From Archegozetes longisetosus (Eukaryota > Arthropoda > Arachnida > Sarcoptiformes > Trhypochthoniidae): 64,000 nt of DNA. This document shows positions 1 through 11,053 of the stretch, in pieces. Under the pieces are notes generated by a model. The model saw only the letters and a list, made by a program, of their open reading frames with translations. It made no database searches and was not told the DNA's origin. A program made the position numbers and the translations under genes. Position 1 is the first letter of the stretch; the number at the start of each line of letters is the position of its first letter. The stretch lies in NCBI GenBank assembly GCA_018873245.2, contig JAEMBT020000004.1, forward strand, positions 12,346,418-12,410,417. The letters are read 5' to 3'.

Positions 1-255
1 TTCGTATATATTGGGACTACAGTATTAAAAGATTAATAATATACTATGAATGATCCCAAAATAACATGACTATAATCCCATATGAATTTGACCCTTTTAA
101 TTTGATTAAGAAACTTTCTTAAGTTTCCTAGAAAAAAATTCCAATTCTCAACTAAAGGAGTAAAAGTATTAAAGATACCCGATGAGTCAAGGGCCAGAAA
201 AACAAATCAATGGGTCGGGTCTGATCCATGAGCCGCGGGTTGGTGATCACTGGAT

Positions 256-257
<2 letters not shown>

Positions 258-308
<51 letters not shown>
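258..308. repeat. (GA)n microsatellite
   Basis: About 51 bp of uninterrupted GA dinucleotide repeat in AT-rich non-coding DNA. No gene is attached to it. Likely length-polymorphic. Confidence 0.97.
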
Positions 309-310
<2 letters not shown>

Positions 311-680
311 ATCATTTAAGGTTTATATTATAACTGATTAACTTAATGTACTTTTTGACAAAACAAAATCACGAAAGAAAATACTCCAAAAGATATTTCA
401 TACAAAACATTACACACACTTACGAAAACACTTCAAAATTTAAATGAATTCATCATTTTGAAAAATTGATTAAAATTAGGTACACTGTCGCATATAGACC
501 GGGAACTGACTTAATTAAAAATTTAGTTTGTTTATTAGAAAACTTTCTAGAAAAGTGTGTCACTCACCACTTACCTTCCGAGTGATGCAGTCATTTTACC
601 AAATCAATAGCATATCATATTCAAAAATATTCAAAAATATGAGTATCATATTCAAAAAATAACATTAAATAATGCTGGCC

Positions 681-701
681 GCCAGTAGTATGCAAATTAT
701 A
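681..701 (+). repeat. Inverted repeat, left arm
   Basis: This 21-bp arm matches the reverse complement of 1138-1158 at 20 of 21 positions. It contains ATGCAAAT, the octamer core bound by POU factors. Weaker similarity continues outward in a nearby ATTCAAAAA-like block. The arms enclose about 436 bp, a size compatible with a small foldback or MITE-like element. No target-site duplication could be established. Confidence 0.6.
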
Positions 702-841
702 TACCTTCAAACATTCAAAAGAAGGCTATTGAATCATATGAGCAGTAATGCATCTTTCGACTATAAGATTGACTCAAACTAAATCTAATCTAAAGCTATA
801 ACTGCTCTTCTAAACTTATTTCATTTCGAAATTTCATTAAT

Positions 842-1027
842 TCAGTAACTTTCACAAAATGCATTTGTTTCGATTAAAATTTTAGTCTTTCTACTCTGAT
901 CATCTCCTGATTCTAATTTATCAATATGTTTATGACGCTGGCTCAACTTTTCATTGAATCTGTTTTTACGATAAGTAGATCTAATTTTTAAAATTAAAGC
1001 CACTAATATAACGTAAAAATATACCAT
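842..1027 (-). CDS. Candidate small membrane-anchored protein, unrecognised
   Basis: An ATG-initiated 61-codon ORF. The N terminus is a short hydrophobic run (residues 2-13, VYFYVILVALIL), followed by a strongly charged segment rich in Lys, Arg, Asp and Glu. That order resembles a single-pass microprotein with a cytosolic tail. I do not recognise a family, and an ORF of this length can arise by chance in sequence like this. It lies inside an inverted-repeat pair, so it could belong to a small repeat rather than a host gene. It could also be one exon of something larger. Confidence 0.2.
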   Translation of the reverse strand: MVYFYVILVALILKIRSTYRKNRFNEKLSQRHKHIDKLESGDDQSRKTKILIETNAFCESY

Positions 1028-1137
1028 AAAACTTATTAAAATGAAGTATTAAATAAAAATGTAACTGAATTTTTCTTAAATTGTGACCAAAAGTTGGTTA
1101 CATTAACTAAGTTGAATGGTAAATAATCTTAAATAAG

Positions 1138-1158
1138 TATAATTTGCATGCTACTGGC
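1138..1158 (-). repeat. Inverted repeat, right arm
   Basis: Partner of the arm at 681-701, in opposite orientation, differing at one position. The two arms flank the small minus-strand ORF at 842-1027. Confidence 0.6.
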
Positions 1159-2477
1159 GATCAGTATTTTTGAATGCGCTTTTTAAACATTATATAACAT
1201 TGTACTGATTTAGTAAAAACATTGCCGAAATCACTAGCTAAGTAGCTAGTTGCATGCCTTGTAAGATAATAATTTCTCAAAACTTAAACCATTAGATTTC
1301 GAATATCTTGAAACAAATCCCAAAAAGATTAGAACTAGTTGCAACATTAACTAGCATGTAAAACATGAAAATATTGAATTAAAGCAACTTTGAAACTAAT
1401 TATCTAGTTTGAGAAATATAGTCTTTGCTAGAAGATGCCTCACTTTAGCTCATATTAAATTCTATGAAATTGATAACGTTTCATATGCTGTATTACTGTA
1501 CTTACCCAGAAATGCTTTAAAAGTATGGGTTAGATATTTATATAATGCAATTATAAAAGATTTGATAATAAAGAGCATTGTAAGCAGTTATGACCATAAC
1601 AGTGATTGATTAACACAAAACTTATTGACTGAGTAAAAGACGTGAGCAGATTATAAAACTAACGGTAGTCTAATGACAGATAATCACCTTTTTTAGGGCA
1701 ATCTGTGACAAAATGTCAAACTCATTAATATTAAGATGAATTATTCTCTAGGATACGGTTTCAAAAGATGTTCTTAATTTTCCTATCGTTTAAAATTAAA
1801 TTAAAGGATTATTTATAGCAGGCATGGTAAGACTCATTACTTTCTGATAAATACTGATATTGTTCATGAATCAAACCAACAAAATGAAAAATAAAATAAA
1901 ACGACGAATCCTCCTTATAAACTAGTTTTTCCTTTCTGTGCTAAGGCAATGGAGACAAAACGTATCGATTTCTTAATCCTAAATTCCAGTGCATCTAATA
2001 TTTGCCTGAAACTACTCTATTAGATAAATCTCTGGCTTTGTATAAAGAAGTGCGCACACTTTCGTGAAGGCATTCCTAATACAGTTAGGAATGAATTAAT
2101 TTTTGAGTAGCTCTAATTAAAGTTTACGTCTACGAATAAGTTTAATCTGAACAAAAAACTAAATATAAAAATAAATAACACAAGTTAGTGACTTAATCTA
2201 AGAGTCTTTCCGTCAGCTTACATTTTCCAATATTACTTACATTTCTATTTTTAAAGCAAGTTTAAAATATAAGCTTTGAAATGCACGAAAATATCGATTT
2301 ATTGAAAGAAAAAGTTTGACTATATCAAGAAAATTGTCTCCAGGGCCTTAAAATACTGACTCGTGGCTACTATTGGCAATATTTTCTGATATGATTTCTT
2401 TTTATTCAACCTGACGGACAGTTAGATAAAAGTAAATATTGTAATACAAAAGATTCTAAATTTATGGTAAATAATAG

Positions 2478-2483
2478 TTTATT
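2478..2483 (-). terminator. Polyadenylation signal for ALG7
   Basis: AATAAA on the minus strand (TTTATT on plus), about 45 bp past the ALG7 stop codon. This is a normal distance for a short 3' UTR. Confidence 0.6.
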
Positions 2484-2527
2484 GAAAAATGATACAGAGA
2501 ATAGCAAATGAGTCCATAAAAGTTTAA

Positions 2528-3950
2528 TTAGTAAAACATTTTGCTAACGCCGTATCGAATAAAAAAAGCCAAACAACTCGATAATCCTTGAATAACTAAT
2601 AACAAAATAGTCAACTTATTTTCTTTCATTGGTCCAAATTTGACTAGTAGTAGGTTAATAATAGTTAAATTAGAACATTCGTATGTGTCTAAGGTTTCGG
2701 CTACTTTTCGATATTGCACTAAACCTAATGAACGCAGAATACCAATAAAAATAGCGCCCAATGTCTTGACTTCACTTAATTTGAATTTAAAGGTACTCGC
2801 GTAAACTTTGTCCTCTTTCGGATCATATCTGGAAATTGATATAACAGCAATGAGAACAACATTAAAAATCAATTTTCAAGAGTGATCGACTCACTTCGGA
2901 AGTCGATGTCGTGGGCATTCAACAAAATGAAACAATTGCGGACATGAGTATAAAAAGTTAAAAACTTGAGGCATAAAAAATAAAAGCATTGTTTTGCTGA
3001 AATGTCCGAGAATTCCGACCACAGCGAATGTCATGCCAGCAAAATAGCAATAAGTGTCGCCAACAAACACCTCTGACGGATACCAATTATGGTACAATAA
3101 GGCAGCTGTCACTCCAAGAAATGGTAGCATAAAATACAATGAAAACAAGTGGCATTGCCATTGGTCTGAAGTGAACTCAATTATATTATAAACGATAATA
3201 GAGAGCGAGATCACGAATCCCTGACCGGCTTCAATGCCATTAATTCCTGCGACAATGTTGATAGCATTGGTGCAAAAGACGGCTAACATTCCTAAATAGA
3301 TGTAATACAACGGACCTAAATATAAACTATAGCCTAATAACTCCCGAAACGGTTTCGGGACTATTATTGTTGTGTTATTATAAGTGACCCCATAGACCAT
3401 GAGCAGTGGCAGTGTTGCAATTGTCGGTAATAACAGTTTTGTTCTCCACCTCAGATCTAAGACATCATCTGCGAAGCCGAGAAATATCATACAACAGATC
3501 GATAGTAATGCACTTATGAACTGTGCGAACTATTTATTGAAATTGTCACTTCATTAATCATTGGTTGGTATAATTGAAATGAATATTGATTTACCACTTC
3601 GTGTCTGAAATCTTCGAAGCTGAAAAGCCATTCGTAACCCAATGGATTACCTTTGAATGGAGTGAAAGGAATCGGAATAAAGAGAAACATCACTACGAGG
3701 TATACACAGCCACATATGACGCCTTGCGATTCGGCTCTAATTAAATTATAATCAAATTCATTTTATGAATAGATAATGATTGACATTATGATAATTACAT
3801 CTTTGTTTGTTTGTCAGCCTTGCACTGATCAATACCAAACAGATTGGCTTTTATGAAAAGTTCTTTCATTCTTGGAATCACTTTCAGTGTCACATGAAAT
3901 CCAATTAAGGACATTATTATATTTATTGATATTTGCAAAAATGCGTTCAT
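2528..3950 (-). CDS. ALG7/DPAGT1: UDP-GlcNAc:dolichyl-phosphate GlcNAc-1-phosphotransferase
   Basis: This enzyme moves GlcNAc-1-phosphate from UDP-GlcNAc to dolichyl phosphate in the ER membrane, the first committed step of N-glycan precursor synthesis and the target of tunicamycin. The CDS is complement(join(2528..2828, 2895..3520, 3595..3736, 3799..3950)): 1221 bp, 406 aa, against about 408 in human. Introns are 66, 74 and 62 bp, all GT-AG, and the phases close. Family marks include KIAESQGV near residue 55, [10 protein letters not shown] with the acidic pair at about 116-117, [30 protein letters not shown] and CPRHRLPK. The protein is polytopic and hydrophobic throughout. The start at 3950 gives an N-terminal membrane helix at the expected distance. 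It is transcribed away from the H2A gene. Confidence 0.97.
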
Positions 3951-4410
3951 TGTTACAAAGTGTAATTTATTTTATATTTCCCAACTATAAAATAATCAAT
4001 TAACCTATTAGTTAATTAAATAATTAATAAAGTTCATGATCAAAACAATCATAAAAATATGCTATTATTAAAAAACTTTTGAAACGATGACTACACATAG
4101 GAAAGTGTTGAAGTGCGCATGTCCCCAGTCATGACTCAATATTTTGACTTCACTTTTAGTTCTGTAAGTAAAGAAACGTACGTAAACGAGAACTCATTTT
4201 ACAATTTTAACGATTCTGATTGGTTGCAGTGAACATAAGTCATGAATAAGTGAGTCACATGATCACTGATATGTATAAATAGATGTGTTTTTGGCGCAAA
4301 TTCATTATTAGGCAAACCTATTGCTTCCCGGTTGTCATTAATTTACTTAATAAATATCAAAATCTTCAAATTTTTCAAATCGATTAATACTTGATTTTGA
4401 ATCGAAAGAA
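3951..4410. promoter_or_regulatory. Shared divergent promoter region, ALG7 / H2A
   Basis: These 460 bp separate the two start codons, which point away from each other. On the histone side there is an ATTGG (inverted CCAAT) at 4219-4223 and a TATA box at 4274-4282, spaced as in many histone promoters. I found no TATA-like box near the ALG7 start. Regulatory use in both directions is inferred from the layout. Confidence 0.6.
4274..4282 (+). promoter_or_regulatory. TATA box of the H2A gene
   Basis: TATAAATAG, a strong TATA match 129 bp upstream of the histone ATG. An ATTGG lies about 51 bp further upstream. Confidence 0.7.
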
Positions 4411-4821
4411 ATGTCTGGCAGAGGAAAAGGAGGAAAAGCAAAGACAAAGCCAAAGTCTCGTTCGCAAAGAGCTGGTCTTCAATTCCCGGTCGGAAGAATC
4501 CATCGGTTGTTGCGAAAAGGCAATTATGGTGAACGCGTTGGCGCGGGTGCTCCCGTCTACTTGGCTGCCGTTCTCGAGTACTTAGCTGCTGAAGTTCTTG
4601 AATTGGCCGGAAACGCAGCTCGGGACAACAAGAAATCACGTATAGTTCCGCGTCATCTGCAACTTGCCGTCAGAAATGACGAAGAATTGAACAAATTATT
4701 GAGTGGCGTCACTATATCTCAAGGAGGAGTTCTGCCTAACATTCATTCGGTTCTACTGCCAAAGAAGAGCGCCACCATAACTGTCGGCGGTCCCAAAAGC
4801 AAGGCGTCTCAAGAAATATAA
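4411..4821 (+). CDS. H2AX: Histone H2A, H2A.X-type
   Basis: A single-exon 136-aa core histone. It begins [10 protein letters not shown] and carries the H2A fold signature [10 protein letters not shown], the acidic-patch residues in LEYLAAE and NDEEL, and the LLPKK segment whose Lys is ubiquitinated in other H2As. The last residues, KASQEI, fit the SQ(E/D)-hydrophobic motif of H2A.X, so Ser133 is the expected ATM/ATR-family phosphosite after DNA breaks. The 3' end has a normal AATAAA at 4978-4983, and I see no replication-dependent histone stem-loop after the stop. That points to a polyadenylated message made outside S phase. Whether the species also has tailless H2A copies cannot be told from here. 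Overlapping ORFs in other frames are shadows. Confidence 0.97.
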   Translation: MSGRGKGGKAKTKPKSRSQRAGLQFPVGRIHRLLRKGNYGERVGAGAPVYLAAVLEYLAAEVLELAGNAARDNKKSRIVPRHLQLAVRNDEELNKLLSGVTISQGGVLPNIHSVLLPKKSATITVGGPKSKASQEI

Positions 4822-4977
4822 TTCAATTGATCTAATGGTCGCTTTCTATTCAATTTTGATTACTACTTTTTTGTATTTCAAAGATTCATTACTTTCTTAA
4901 CATTTGGTTTCGCATTTTAACTATCCATAAACTTGTGATTTAAAATATAAAAAATGTAATTTTCTGAAATACATTTC

Positions 4978-4983
4978 AATAAA
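4978..4983 (+). terminator. Polyadenylation signal for the H2A gene
   Basis: AATAAA 157 bp after the H2A stop codon. Confidence 0.7.
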
Positions 4984-6348
4984 AACATTTTCTTAATTCT
5001 CAAAACAATTATTTTCAGTGTGCTTTTCTACCATTCGATTGAGTATTAACTTTAATTTGAGTCGAATATGGAGTCAAACTAATATTAGAATGACTTGTTC
5101 TAAACACTACAATTTACTCTCATTTTCATTACATCGTCGCTGTCACCAACGCAAGTCTTTCCAAATAGTCACAAATGGTATGAATTAAATTGACGGTTTT
5201 ATTGGCCAACTTCGTCACAAAACATGCACTCATTTAGAAACATGATTTACTCATTGGACTTAAGGATAAGTTATCTAAGTGTTTAAGTTAACCATCATGT
5301 TAGTTGAGTAGCCGATATATTGGATCAAAATCAATTGAAATAAGAAAATTTGAATAATGGAAGAGACACAAACTATGCTTGAAATGCTTCATTTAATTAT
5401 AAGAACATAATGTTTTGGTCTTTTTAACATGCATTTTAGTCTAAACAGAAATTTTAAGTTAGTATAAGTCAATTTAAGAATTGGTCAGTCATTTGTGCCA
5501 ATTATTAAATAATTACAAAGTGAATCATTACATAAATTACATAAGAAATAATAATAATAATAATGTATAAGTCCATCTAAACATAATGTTTAACTTAATA
5601 CAGAGTTATATCTAAATAATTTGAACTAAAAAATAAATCACATAATTTGCGAGTTGAATGATACTGTTTATAATTTAAATTCATTGCTAAAAAAACTTTA
5701 GAAATTTGCAAAAGAGAAAAAAGAGTAATGAAATGGTTTCTAATGGTCCCAAACAAAGAAATCCATTTTTGTTTGATATAAAGTACAGATTAGGTGTGAA
5801 AAAGTTAATACAATTCCTACAATTATGTTATAAGACCTTTTGAATGATTTGATTTCAGTTACAAATTTAGACAATATTAATGTTTTGTCGGTATTGGTAA
5901 ATACAATATGCAAATCACGAATGACAAAGAATACAATTCGAAATAATATATATATATATTTATATATAAAACAGTAATACCATTTAAACCTATACAATAG
6001 TATTTATCTCAATATAAGCGATCTTTTTTAAAAATTTGATGTTAAAACTCATTTGACAATAGCATCTGTTATACAATTTTCAACTATAGTACAAGTTTTA
6101 ATTTAAATCATTTTATAATGCAATATAAACAGATGAAGTATATGGACCGAAAATTGTGTAAATAATTTAATTTTTCTATTTTTTTGTTAAAATTTTGTAT
6201 TCAATTCATTTTATAAATATTATTTTCATTATTATGTTTATGTCTTATTTTTTTGTACAAATAACACTTTAAATACCGGTCCGATAAAAGAGTATTACTG
6301 TTTCTCTATAATTATTTGTATATTAATTACCTTAAATTGTTGTCATTT
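4984..6348. other. Convergent intergenic region
   Basis: Lies between the 3' ends of the H2A gene (+) and the BTG3-like gene (-). It holds only short low-complexity runs: an AAT run at 5547-5564 and a TA-rich run at 5946-5968. The 85-codon minus-strand ORF at 5740-5997 is AT-driven and looks random. The 3' UTR of the BTG3-like gene must lie in the right part. Confidence 0.6.
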
Positions 6349-9018
6349 TTATGCCTTTACAATTGATTTGTTGACCCAATGGTAGCGATCGTTTTGTTGA
6401 TTAGAAAAAGAAGTGCCAAAAGTAGTGCTATTAAATGCTGACTGTAGTCCTCGAGCGAAACCGTTATAGTTATTGTTTCCTTTACCAGTCATTGTTCCGT
6501 TAGGCGTATAACTGGTCTTATTGTTGAGTCCACGATATGGTGTGTTACCGAGTGATCGAGATTGCGGCGGAGATATCGGATATTTATTAAATACATTATT
6601 CTGTTGAGGAGGACTTGTTCCGTATTGTGTGGCAAATGGTGTGCCGTTGCCATAAAATGGATAATATGATGACGACGGCGAAGATGTGGTCGGGATTACA
6701 CTTGAATAGTCGCCAAATCCATTCGAATAGCCGTTTGAATTGTGATAATTCTTACGACCATTGAGCAGTTGTTGGCGCTGTTGTTTCTTTCGCGAGTTCA
6801 ATATATCAAAGGAAGCCTATTATCAAAAAGAATTTCGTAACAGTTGTTGTTCAATAACAAAAAACAAAATCACATGAATTATCTTATGATAAAAATTTGA
6901 CGAATACTTTTATCGCTTATCAACAAATTAGTAACACTGTCAAATAACAATATTAAATAATGCTAACCTGTTTAGCTCTTTCAATACTCTTTTGTTCAAG
7001 TTCGTCGATATTGATTTGATCGATATAATTCTCCTGACGTCCATCTCTAAACTTCGCTACAATACAATACGAGCCTTTATGTTCGCCGAATCTAATTTGA
7101 TAAATAGATAGTATATAAATATTGATTTAAGCATTCCAATTTTTTTCATCTATTCAATTATAGTAAACAACTGCTTTAGCTTTCAACAGATGTGGTTTAA
7201 GTGCGTCAAATTTTAGAAATAACCAAGTCTAGAATTAAAGCAAACATTTCGAAAAAATTGCAAATCAATGTTATCCCTTAAAATAAGATGCTGCCATTTT
7301 AACTAATAGCTAACAATAATTTGCTACAATTTTAGGCAACCAAAAAACTTTGAATGACTCAATCAGATAATGATCTAATAGACGACAAAATGAATTATTA
7401 GAATTATGACCAAATTACCACATTGGTTTACTTTGAATGCACGATAAGTAAAGAATGGTATACTGTTCAATTAAGCAAATTTGATAACAAATGTATTTAA
7501 AACAGCAAAATAAATAAATCAATATTTAATTATCAGATACAACGAATAATGCAATTGATTCATTAACAAGAGTCGATCGTTCGTCACACTATTTGATCAA
7601 ATAAATCTCGTCTGCATCCCTCTTATAAATGACTTTATTCCAATGTTGTTTGACTGAAAGTCTGAAAACAATTTTCTAGAAAATTCTAATTCGTCACAAA
7701 TATCTTAATTGGATTATGTGCTGGCAAAAGGTTCTCATTTCGAGAACTTAGATAATTAAACAGAAGTTCGTTTTAGTGTTAAAAAAAATAATTGGTTTTC
7801 TCAGCTTTAATTATATCGATTAAGAATTTTTTATTGAAAAAATGGAGAAAAACATCTAAATTTATTGACTGCTGTCTTCATTAATGCTTCCTCTATTGAT
7901 TTAGTAAATAATATTTAGAAGCAAAATATCAAATTTTAAGTTATAAAAATATATTTAGATATTGATTGAATGTTTGAAATAATAAACAATTTGAGAACAG
8001 TAAATACGAGTTGGTAAGAGAGTGAAACAGAAGCTTTCAAATAGTTTTCAGTTCTTTTTAAAGGCTGATAAGTTTCACTTATGATTTGTTCGCTTAATTC
8101 ACTTTACCCATGACTGGAGATCAGTTTACAATATAATGATAATTACTTATGACAAACAACATGAAAGGCACAAGTTTTTTGAACTGCTTTCTCGTCGATA
8201 GCTTTTTTGTTTTGCTCAACCAGTATAAAAAGCTTTCTCAGGTTCCATTCAACATATTTGTTAAATATAAGGATTTTCGTTAATTTGGTTCCTAAACAAT
8301 CTCACTATAGAAATTTAAGCTTAAAAACAAAGATAATAAAAGGCTTAATATTATCTTTGGTCAGACATAGAATATAAAACTTAACGCTATTCACGAGATT
8401 GAAAAACGCCATAAAATATAGAGAAAACGTTTGATTGTTGAGTATGCATTTGATTAGACTATAAAAATAATTTATTAATACTTGTTTTTTTGTGATAACT
8501 CATTAAAAAGAATGAATGAATAAAAGAATTAGAAAATAAGTGAAGCAAAAAAGCAAATAGTGCTGACTATCAGATGATAAGAAATCTTATAATGAAAACA
8601 TTGACTAAATTATAATGAAAATTATTTGCTAAGAGCTCAGGAGCGAAAAACGCATAAAATATGAATTGATGAGATATTAATGTGCTGCAACTGACCTGCA
8701 CGTTACTTCGTTCGGATCAACCCAAAGAGTCAGCTCTAAGGGTAACTTTAGCTCATCATAACTGATACCACAATCATTACATGCCTTCTCCACAATTGGA
8801 TCTCTTCTATTGTTTTCATTGATTCTAATACAACGGTATGCTTGTCCTTTGATCGGCTTCTCTGGAAACCAATGGTCGCGAAACTTTTCTTCCAATAATT
8901 GGCATAACTTTTTACTAAACAAATCGATCGACTCTTGAGAAATTAAAAGTGACGAATCACTACTTTTGGCGATAAGTCGTGTCAGAAAATTGACTGCAGA
9001 TTGAATTTCTTCTAACAT
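6349..9018 (-). CDS. BTG3: BTG/Tob family antiproliferative protein, BTG3-like
   Basis: BTG/Tob proteins bind the CAF1/CNOT7 deadenylase of the CCR4-NOT complex, promote mRNA deadenylation and restrain proliferation. The CDS is complement(join(6349..6816, 6968..7091, 8696..9018)): 915 bp, 304 aa, phases exact, introns of 151 and 1604 bp. The BTG domain covers about residues 1-125. Box A is represented by HWFPEKPIKGQAYRCIRIN and box B by LELTLWVDPNEVTCR, which continues after the splice as FGEHKGSYCIV. These and FLTRLI near the N terminus match BTG3/BTG4 better than Tob. The C-terminal half is low-complexity (Asn, Ser, Tyr, Gly, Pro) and ends DRYHWVNKSIVKA, like the RNHWINPH ending of BTG3. 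Start chosen at 9018 because MLEEIQ aligns with the family N terminus. Confidence 0.92.
7092..8695 (-). other. Large intron of the BTG3-like gene
   Basis: A 1604-bp GT-AG intron that splits the BTG domain just after box B. It is AT-rich with no ORF of interest and no recognisable element. Confidence 0.8.
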
Positions 9019-10726
9019 CTTGTTGTTTATTAACAGTTGTTTTCAATACGTATTGATCTGTGATTAACATCAGAACAAAATTCTTGTACAGCTTTCGAAT
9101 GAACCAAATCTGTGGTCACTTCAATCAATTGATCCAATAGTCAATTGACCGCAATTAATACCAATTCAACTAAATTTAAGTCTTAATCGATTGATTGGCA
9201 GCTAATACCTGTCAATTAAATAATAACTTTATTAATCAAATTGGTTTCGAGTGAAAATTCGCTTTTAAAAAATTCGTTTTATTAATAACTCATATAAAGA
9301 CTGTAAATAAGTGTAAAAAATGGCTTCAAGACTAAGAAAAAATGCGTCAGATTTCGATACAGTATAGACTTTTATACCTAAAATATAACCGAATTATTGA
9401 ACAAAATTTTGTGAAGGTCTGTACTCTCGAGTCCTAACGAGTCAGTATAGAAAGGCGTTCATAATGTTATAACGATTTTTAAGGTTTGCTTCTGTGCCAC
9501 ATTTGCATTCAATTCGGTTTTAAATACACTTAATTAGTATTAGACATAAAAATAATTACTTACCTACCGTCACAAACGTATTAGTAATTTATAAAATATA
9601 AATCGAATGAATGATAGTTAATAAATGAGATGTTATTTAGTTGTAATAAAAGTACGATTTAATGGTTGCTATTGAGAAACTTATATGAAATACTACTACA
9701 ATTGACATCAATATTGGACTCAATACTGAGTTTGCGCATTAGCTCTGATCATAGCTCTCCCAACAAACTAACCATTAATTGAGAGCAATTTTTGAATATC
9801 AATACTTTTCAAACTTGAAAGACTGTTTCCAAATCACATCATTTCAACACTATAACGATTTATTTGAAAGATCAGATTATACTTTCAGACCTTATCTCAA
9901 AGTTTGTTGATCTGTATTTTAGGGTTCGTTCAAAAATGAAAAGTTTTAAACTTTAGGAAAGTGTGATTCACAAAGATTAACGATAATTATTTAAACAAAA
10001 CGTAATTGAAATTTAGCGAAAGAAAACAAGATTTAGTGCTTATTAAAATTGAAGAGTTGACGAGCACTTATATCCAATTGAGCTGAAAATTTGCCCATCG
10101 AAAGGGTAGATGTTTTTCTCTATTGAATAATAGCCTTCAAAAGCAATGTGACGACAATGTGTAAAAATCATTAGTATTCACTTATTTTATTTCGTCAGTA
10201 CTGCTAAGTTACGATTCAAATTGTGTTACAATATTTGATTATTGAGAGTTTTTACTTTTATTTTCCTCTAAATAGATGTATTTCAAGGTTCCTTTATTAC
10301 CATCAATAAAAGTTTTTACTCCAATAACAAAATTAAAATAATAAAACTCTGTTTTAAAAGGCGTAAAAAACGCTTCAAAGTGATTGTTCTATTGAACATT
10401 CATAAAAAAAATGCTTATCAGACTAAATGCTCTGTGTTTTTGCAGAAAACCATTCTAAATGGCAAAAATATTTGTTTTTTCATATTAATATTTCAATTAA
10501 AGGCTTGATGTTAAGTTTCTAAAGTTTTAAAAACACTGATTCACAAACTTAATAAGGAAAAAGCAAAAGAATAATTTGAAAAACATGATTCGACTGGCAT
10601 TTTAAGGGAATTGCGTTTTCGTTAACTGATAAACGACACATTATAATTATTTTATGCTTTATTACTTTTGTCTGCAAAATAGAAAATCAACAGGATAATT
10701 GTATTGTAGATAAGTCTGCTTTTTAG

Positions 10727-10836
10727 GCACCGGAGTAGCTCTAGCCAACTGGGTGTTAACCAAATGGTGCCAACTCCAACCAGTTAAGTACTGGGCAAAA
10801 GCCTATTCTTCCACAACACAAACAAGTCATTTGTAA
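10727..10836 (+). other. Exon-like island, unassigned
   Basis: A pyrimidine-rich acceptor-like site (TCTGCTTTTTAG) precedes a stretch richer in G and C than its surroundings. One frame is open for about 36 codons to a TAA, and begins TGVALANWVLTKWCQ. That could be the last exon of an unfound plus-strand gene. I found no convincing upstream exon and do not recognise the peptide. The minus strand is also open across part of it, so orientation is uncertain. Confidence 0.2.
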
Positions 10837-10924
10837 AATTAGATCAAAATATACCATTGATGGAGAAAAAATTTGAATCTGACGAAATGTATGCACACCA
10901 TTCGATTTGAATTTCTCAAATTTG

Positions 10925-10938
10925 GTTACTTTGGTAAC
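10925..10938 (+). promoter_or_regulatory. X-box-like RFX site upstream of WDR35
   Basis: GTTACTTTGGTAAC matches the X-box consensus RYYNYYATRRNRAC at 13 of 14 positions; the spacer is TT instead of AT. It is an imperfect palindrome with one intact GGTAAC half-site. It lies 115 bp upstream of the WDR35 start codon, within the range typical of RFX/DAF-19 sites in ciliary genes. WDR35 is an intraflagellar transport gene, which makes function plausible. Confidence 0.5.
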
Positions 10939-11053
10939 TCATAAGACAATAATCATAACAAACAACTTTATTGAATGATAGCTTGGAATAAAATGATGAT
11001 GCATATCAGTGAAAGAGTTTTACAGAACTAAAGTTGTCTTCAAATTGAACAAG

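Larger units (their letters stand above)
1..2477. other. Intergenic, no recognised gene
   Basis: AT-rich sequence with many stops in all frames. It holds the GA microsatellite, an inverted-repeat pair (681-701 and 1138-1158) and one 61-codon ORF on the minus strand between the repeat arms. I recognise no conserved exon. The stretch lies downstream of the 3' end of the minus-strand ALG7 gene. Confidence 0.6.
9019..11053. other. Divergent intergenic region, BTG3-like / WDR35
   Basis: The two flanking genes are transcribed away from each other. The stretch is mostly AT-rich and featureless. Two parts stand out: a more GC-rich exon-like island at 10727-10836 and an X-box-like palindrome at 10925-10938. 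A 15-codon ATG ORF near 9320 is too short to support. Confidence 0.6.

Noticed and set aside
1409..1609. 66-codon plus-strand ORF starting at TTG
   Set aside because: No ATG start, no recognised family, and composition expected of AT-rich intergenic DNA.
4343..4639. ORFs overlapping the H2A gene
   Set aside because: Antisense and frame-shifted shadows of the histone coding sequence.
5740..5997. 85-codon minus-strand ORF
   Set aside because: Composition is Tyr/Ile/Phe-heavy, as expected from AT-rich DNA, and it overlaps a TA repeat. No family is recognisable.
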